Positions 60,249 to 64,000 of a stretch of DNA of 64,000 nucleotides are shown piece by piece (position 1 is the stretch's first letter; each line of letters opens with the position of its first letter). The notes below the pieces were generated by a model, which saw only the letters and a program-made list of their open reading frames with translations, did not search any database and was not told the DNA's origin. This stretch comes from Mycobacterium sp. E2479 (lineage in GTDB: Bacteria > Actinomycetota > Actinomycetes > Mycobacteriales > Mycobacteriaceae): the NCBI RefSeq assembly GCF_001667925.1, contig NZ_LZJR01000128.1, forward strand, positions 35,771-99,770, written 5' to 3'. Position numbers and translations under genes: made by a program.

Positions 60249-61158
60249 ACGCCTTGCCGCGTCGTCGTGGCGTGCGGTGGGCTTCCACGACGTCGGCATT
60301 CGCCAGCGTCTGCGCTTGAGCGGCCAGTGTCGATGCCCTGTTGGCGTACGCGATGGCATCGGTGTCGTTTCCCGTTTCCGTGCCGTGCGCAGCGGCCAAG
60401 TGCCGTTTCGCCTCGTCCAACCGGGCTTGGGCCTCACTGCCGATGTTGGAGCGATACCTGGCGACATAGTCGGAGATTTGACGCACTCTGGCCTCCGCGG
60501 TGGACAACGCCCGCTGCGTCGAATGATCGCCCCCGCCAATGTCCAACTGGCCACTGCCCCGGGCGGCGCGCCGGCGGCGGCGCGCGCGCAACAGTATCAG
60601 CAGCAGGAGGAACGCGAGGATAAGCACGACCACGATCACGGCGATCGCGATCAGCGGCCAGACCGGCTTCGACGAGCTTGCCGGCTCAGACGCGCTCGAC
60701 GACTTGTCCAACCCGTCGGCCGCGGCGACCGCAGCACCGCTCCAGTCTTTAGCGCCCAGTACCGGTTCAATCTGGGTGGTTCGCAGTTTGTTCGACTCGG
60801 CCGCTGTGAGGATCTGTGGCGGCACGCTGAACGCGCACGATTTGGTGTTCGTGGCCACGGCCAGCAGCGCGTCATGGTCGCCCATCGCGCTGGCACTGCG
60901 GGTCCGGTCGGCCCAGTTGTCGGGTTTGAACCTGTTGAAGTTGTCGACGTAGACCACCCACAGTTGAATGTGACGGTCGCGGTTGAGCCGGTCGATGGCG
61001 GCGCTGACCGCTGCCCGGTCGGACGCCGCCAACACCCCGGTGCTGTCAGTGATGCGATCGGTGAGCTTGGACGGCGGTTGCGCATCGGCAGGGGTTGCCC
61101 ACAACAACGCCGCTGTGAGGATCGTCAGGACTACGCCGAACAGGCGAAAAACCCGCAT
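60238..61158 (-). CDS. TPM-domain membrane protein
   Basis: A 306-residue exported membrane protein. Residues 1-26 form a signal peptide (LFGVVLTILTAALLWATPADA), followed by a TPM domain (LTDRITDSTGVLAASDRAAVSAAIDRLNRDRHIQLWVVYVDNFN), a transmembrane helix (WPLIAIAVIVVVLILAFLLLLILL, about 170-192), a basic RARRRRRAARG stop-transfer and a C-terminal helical region (AEARVRQISDYVARYRSNIGSEAQARLDEAKRHLAAA), probably coiled coil. TPM domains occur in photosystem-repair and envelope proteins; its role here is unknown. I recall Rv2345 as similar. Confidence 0.82.
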   Translation of the reverse strand: MRVFRLFGVVLTILTAALLWATPADAQPPSKLTDRITDSTGVLAASDRAAVSAAIDRLNRDRHIQLWVVYVDNFNRFKPDNWADRTRSASAMGDHDALLAVATNTKSCAFSVPPQILTAAESNKLRTTQIEPVLGAKDWSGAAVAAADGLDKSSSASEPASSSKPVWPLIAIAVIVVVLILAFLLLLILLRARRRRRAARGSGQLDIGGGDHSTQRALSTAEARVRQISDYVARYRSNIGSEAQARLDEAKRHLAAAHGTETGNDTDAIAYANRASTLAAQAQTLANADVVEAHRTPRRRGKASTR

Positions 61159-61189
61159 AGGGGTAATCTAGCCGCCAATTCACGGCGGC

Positions 61190-61210
61190 GCGGACGTAGC
61201 TAGCGTCCGC
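61190..61210. other. Inverted repeat upstream of TPM and aldehyde dehydrogenase genes
   Basis: GCGGACG (61190-61196) and CGTCCGC (61204-61210) around TAGCTAG in the 214-bp divergent gap. It may be an operator or hairpin; no specific regulator is adjacent. Confidence 0.35.
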
Positions 61211-61372
61211 CCGGCGGGTTGAGCACTCGCTGCGAGCACCTCGTTGACCAGCGGAATCCGCCCCGCCTCGTCCCTGGCAGGGCCCCCGGGCGTGCTGGAC
61301 ACCCTCTGGTTACGCGCGTAACCTCTCTCGCGCGACGGCAGCATTTCCGCGAGTGAAGGGCTATGAGGAACA

Positions 61373-62779
61373 TTGAGTAACACCATTGCGGTCTTCAACC
61401 CGTCTACCGAGGAGCAGATCGCGGAAGTCCCCGATTCCGACCAGGCGGCGGTCGACGCGGCGGTAGCCCGGGCACGGGAGACCTTCGAGTCGGGGGTCTG
61501 GCGCAAGGCGCCCGCGTCGCACCGCGCGAACGTCCTCTTCCGCGCCGCGCGCATCATCGAGGACCGTACCGAGGAGCTCGCCGCGCTCGAGGCACAAGAC
61601 AACGGCATGAACACGACCGCCGCGCGTCACATCATCCCGGTGTCGGTGGAGATGCTGAAGTACTACGCCGGCTGGGTCGGCAAGATTCACGGTGAGTCGG
61701 CCAATCTCGTCTCCGACGGCCTGCTCGGCACGTGGGAGACCTACCACACCTTCACTCAGCTCGAGCCCGTCGGAGTCGTCGGCCTGATCATCCCTTGGAA
61801 CGGGCCGTTTTTCGTCGCGATGCTCAAGGTCGCGCCGGCACTCGCCGCGGGATGCAGCGCGGTTCTCAAGCCCGCCGAGGAAACGCCGCTCACCGCGCTG
61901 AAGTTGGAAGAGATCTTCCGCGAGGCGGGCCTACCCGACGGTGTGCTGAACGTCATCACCGGCTACGGCGAGACCACCGGTGCGGCGCTCACCGCGCATC
62001 CGGACGTCGACAAGATCTCCTTCACCGGGTCGACGGAGGTCGGGCGGCTGATCGTCAAGGCGGCCGCGGGCAACCTCAAGCGCCTGACGCTCGAACTCGG
62101 CGGCAAGTCACCGCTGATCATGTTCGACGACGCCAACTTGGACAAGGCGATCATGGGGGCCGGCATGGGACTGCTCGCCGGCTCGGGGCAGAACTGCTCC
62201 TGCACCTCGCGTATGTATGTTCAGCGCGGCATCTATGACCAGGTGGTCGAGGGCCTCGCCGGACTCGCGCGGATGCTGCCGATGGGCGGCAGCGATGACC
62301 CCGATTCGGTGCTGGGACCGCTGATCAGCGAGAAGCAGCGCAAACGCGTGGAAGGCATCGTCAACGACGGCGTGGCCGGCGGCGCGCAGGTGATCACCGG
62401 TGGCAAGCCGTTGGACCGCAAGGGCTACTTCTACGAGGCGACGATCATCACCAACACCACCCCGGACATGCGGCTCATCAAAGAGGAGATATTCGGCCCG
62501 GTCGGCTGTGTCATCCCGTTCGACGACGAGGACGAGGCGATCGCCGCCGCGAACGACACGCACTACGGGCTCGCCGGCTCCATCTGGACCGAGAACCTGT
62601 CTCGCGCCCACCGTGTCGTGAATGAGCTTCGCGCGGGCCAGATTTGGGTGAACTCCTCGCTCGCGGCCGACCCGTCGATGCCGATCAGCGGGCACAAGCA
62701 GTCGGGTTGGGGCGGCGAGCGCGGCCGTAAGGGCATCGAAGCCTACTTCAACACCAAGGCCGTCTACATCGGCCTCTGA
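61373..62779 (+). CDS. Aldehyde dehydrogenase
   Basis: A 468-residue ALDH. The nicotinamide-binding region is GLIIPWNGPFF, the general base is in LTLELGGKSPLIMF (Glu) and the nucleophile motif is GSGQNCSCTSRM (Cys). It is a distinct paralogue from the one at 1957-3438. The TTG at 61373 follows ATGAGGAAC and is preferred as there is no ATG nearby. It diverges from the TPM gene. The substrate is not indicated by neighbours. Confidence 0.9.
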   Translation: MSNTIAVFNPSTEEQIAEVPDSDQAAVDAAVARARETFESGVWRKAPASHRANVLFRAARIIEDRTEELAALEAQDNGMNTTAARHIIPVSVEMLKYYAGWVGKIHGESANLVSDGLLGTWETYHTFTQLEPVGVVGLIIPWNGPFFVAMLKVAPALAAGCSAVLKPAEETPLTALKLEEIFREAGLPDGVLNVITGYGETTGAALTAHPDVDKISFTGSTEVGRLIVKAAAGNLKRLTLELGGKSPLIMFDDANLDKAIMGAGMGLLAGSGQNCSCTSRMYVQRGIYDQVVEGLAGLARMLPMGGSDDPDSVLGPLISEKQRKRVEGIVNDGVAGGAQVITGGKPLDRKGYFYEATIITNTTPDMRLIKEEIFGPVGCVIPFDDEDEAIAAANDTHYGLAGSIWTENLSRAHRVVNELRAGQIWVNSSLAADPSMPISGHKQSGWGGERGRKGIEAYFNTKAVYIGL

Positions 62780-63009
62780 CGGGGTCGACGCCGCAGGATC
62801 CCGCAAGCACCATTTCGCTTGTCCACCAAGCCGACTCCCCACCCGCGCGGCGTTTCCCGACCGCAGTTGCGCACGGTGAGAGGCCGCGTCCGGAGGTCAC
62901 CTCCAGGCCATCGCCTCGACCCTTGACGACGACGCTTGGGTTTGGATGGCGCAACGAGGGATACGCTGGATGTCGAGCAGGGTCCGCTTCAAGCCAGGTG
63001 GGAGGGGCG

Positions 63010-64000
63010 GTGGAAACCGTACTCGGTGTGTCGATGACGCCCACAGCGGTCCATATGGTCGTGGTCGAAGGGGAAAACGCCGATGGCGCCACGGTCGACA
63101 CCGACGGGTTCGAAGTGCCCGCTGTTCAAGATCGGTCAAATCAGACGGCGCCGCATCAGGTTGTCTCGGCGATTCTGGGAACGCGGGAAGCAGCGGCTGA
63201 TAGCGGTTGCCAGCTGGCTTCGATCGGCGTGACGTGGACCGACGCCACCGAGGCCGCCGCCCTGCAAGAGTTGCTGTCTGGTCAGCGGCTCGAGAAAGTC
63301 ATGCTCGTCTCGGCCTTTCTGGCCGCGGCCGCGTTGACCCAGACGGTGGGCAGCGCGACCGGATACGCGCACACCGCGTTGTTGTTTGTTGAGCCATCCA
63401 CGGCGACGATGGCTGTGGTCGACAGTGCCGACGGTTCGGTCGCCGGTGTGCGCCGCCAGGAACTCCCCGACGACGAATATGAAGCGTTGACCGCCTTAAC
63501 CGCGATGGCCGCGGATGCCGCGACGATGGAACAGCGGCCAGACGGTTTGTTAGTCGTCGGCAGCGACGGTGTTGACATCGCCGCAATCCGGGAGCAATTG
63601 CAGGCAGCCAGTTCCCTTGTCTTGAGCACACCGGAAGAGCCGGAGCTGGCGTTGGCCAGGGGCGCGGCGCTGGCATCGGCACATCCGCCGCTGTTTTCGT
63701 CGTCGACCGCAGCGATCGCTTACGCGCAGGATCCCGCGACGGGCTCGCCCGTTCCGCATGCGGTGGCTCTCGGCTTCGCGGACGGCGTTGCCACCGTGGA
63801 ACGCGGTGCGCCCGCGTTGGCTTATAGCGCCGATCCCGCAGAGGCGGGCGAACCCGCTGGTGCGTTCGCCACCGGCGCCTATCCACCGTTTCTCGGCGAC
63901 GACGAATCGCTGGCGGGCTTCGGTGCTGCGCCGGGTGAGCAGCGGGCAACCCGACCGTTTTTGGTGGCGCTGAGCGTGTTGGCATTGTTTGTCGGCGGCG
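63010..64000 (+). CDS. DUF7159-type protein (3' end beyond window)
   Basis: The GTG at 63010 follows GGGAGGGG and opens a frame running to the window end with about 330 codons and no stop. The N-terminus METVLGVSMTPTAVHMVVVEGENADGATVDTDGFEV resembles the ASKHA-like start of mycobacterial DUF7159 proteins, and a transmembrane helix begins at PFLVALSVLALFVGG. Family members are envelope-linked with no proven function. The 230 bp upstream carry no other gene. Confidence 0.75.
   Translation, partial: METVLGVSMTPTAVHMVVVEGENADGATVDTDGFEVPAVQDRSNQTAPHQVVSAILGTREAAADSGCQLASIGVTWTDATEAAALQELLSGQRLEKVMLVSAFLAAAALTQTVGSATGYAHTALLFVEPSTATMAVVDSADGSVAGVRRQELPDDEYEALTALTAMAADAATMEQRPDGLLVVGSDGVDIAAIREQLQAASSLVLSTPEEPELALARGAALASAHPPLFSSSTAAIAYAQDPATGSPVPHAVALGFADGVATVERGAPALAYSADPAEAGEPAGAFATGAYPPFLGDDESLAGFGAAPGEQRATRPFLVALSVLALFVGG

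Noticed and set aside
1..64000. Prophage, IS elements, tRNA or rRNA genes
   Set aside because: I saw no transposase, integrase, terminal inverted repeats, tRNA cloverleaf or rRNA sequence; the catabolic island may have been acquired but no boundary element was found.

Overview
The window is a high-GC actinobacterial chromosome segment that reads as an environmental Mycobacterium. The signs are an LpqH-type lipoprotein, LLM-class F420 enzymes, a Ddn-type F420 protein, DUF3060 and DUF7159 proteins, many GTG/TTG starts, and the gene order aminotransferase / DUF2652 / haloalkane dehalogenase with htpG about 10 kb further on, which I recall from M. tuberculosis (Rv2294-Rv2296, Rv2299c). I saw no rRNA, tRNA, IS element, phage gene or CRISPR array.

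Layout: (1) 1-1.9 kb: arsR plus a truncated ACR3 arsenite exporter, then an LpqH-like lipoprotein. (2) 1.9-18.3 kb: a large aromatic (possibly N-heteroaromatic) catabolic island. A minus-strand operon from 9.8 down to 1.96 kb encodes an AA_synth protein, an enamidase-like amidohydrolase, a 3Fe-4S ferredoxin, ferredoxin reductase, the two subunits of a LigAB-type extradiol dioxygenase, a hydratase-aldolase, a BphB-like cis-dihydrodiol dehydrogenase and an aldehyde dehydrogenase. It diverges from a GAF-LuxR regulator. Further on are alpha/beta hydrolases, an SDR, a secreted lipase-fold protein lacking the nucleophile Ser, and the Rieske dioxygenase alpha and beta subunits. Together these cover ring dihydroxylation, rearomatisation, meta cleavage, aldol cleavage and aldehyde oxidation. 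(3) 18.3-25.9 kb: a dehalogenase-like hydrolase, TetR-P450, a 36-residue membrane peptide with an AveC-like protein, an LLM oxidoreductase, a DHDP-reductase-like protein and a MalY-type aminotransferase. Two related GATAGTG sites suggest a small TetR regulon. (4) 26-47 kb: mostly core genes: dhmA, an ACMSD-type amidohydrolase, cysQ, thiolase, an MgtE-N/CBS protein coupled to a metal-site-altered Nramp transporter, htpG, an acyl-CoA synthetase/thioesterase pair, a VIT family transporter, two Gly-Pro-repeat secreted proteins, methyltransferases, and Ddn and DUF3060 proteins. (5) 47.3-60.2 kb: a signalling locus. A STAS protein and a GAF-SpoIIE phosphatase-HATPase protein diverge from a giant gene of about 3,047 codons. 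The giant protein joins a BTAD transcription-factor head, a class III cyclase homology domain, an AAA-type ATPase and TPRs to about 13 tandem NTF2/SnoaL-like domains, and the gene is translationally coupled to an S51 peptidase-like protein. (6) 60.2-64 kb: a TPM-domain membrane protein, an aldehyde dehydrogenase and a partial DUF7159 gene.

The most unusual objects are the giant cyclase/ATPase/NTF2-array protein with its coupled S51 partner, and the catabolic island, which mixes PAH/biphenyl-type ring-cleavage enzymes with enamidase and AA_synth genes otherwise suited to N-heterocycles.
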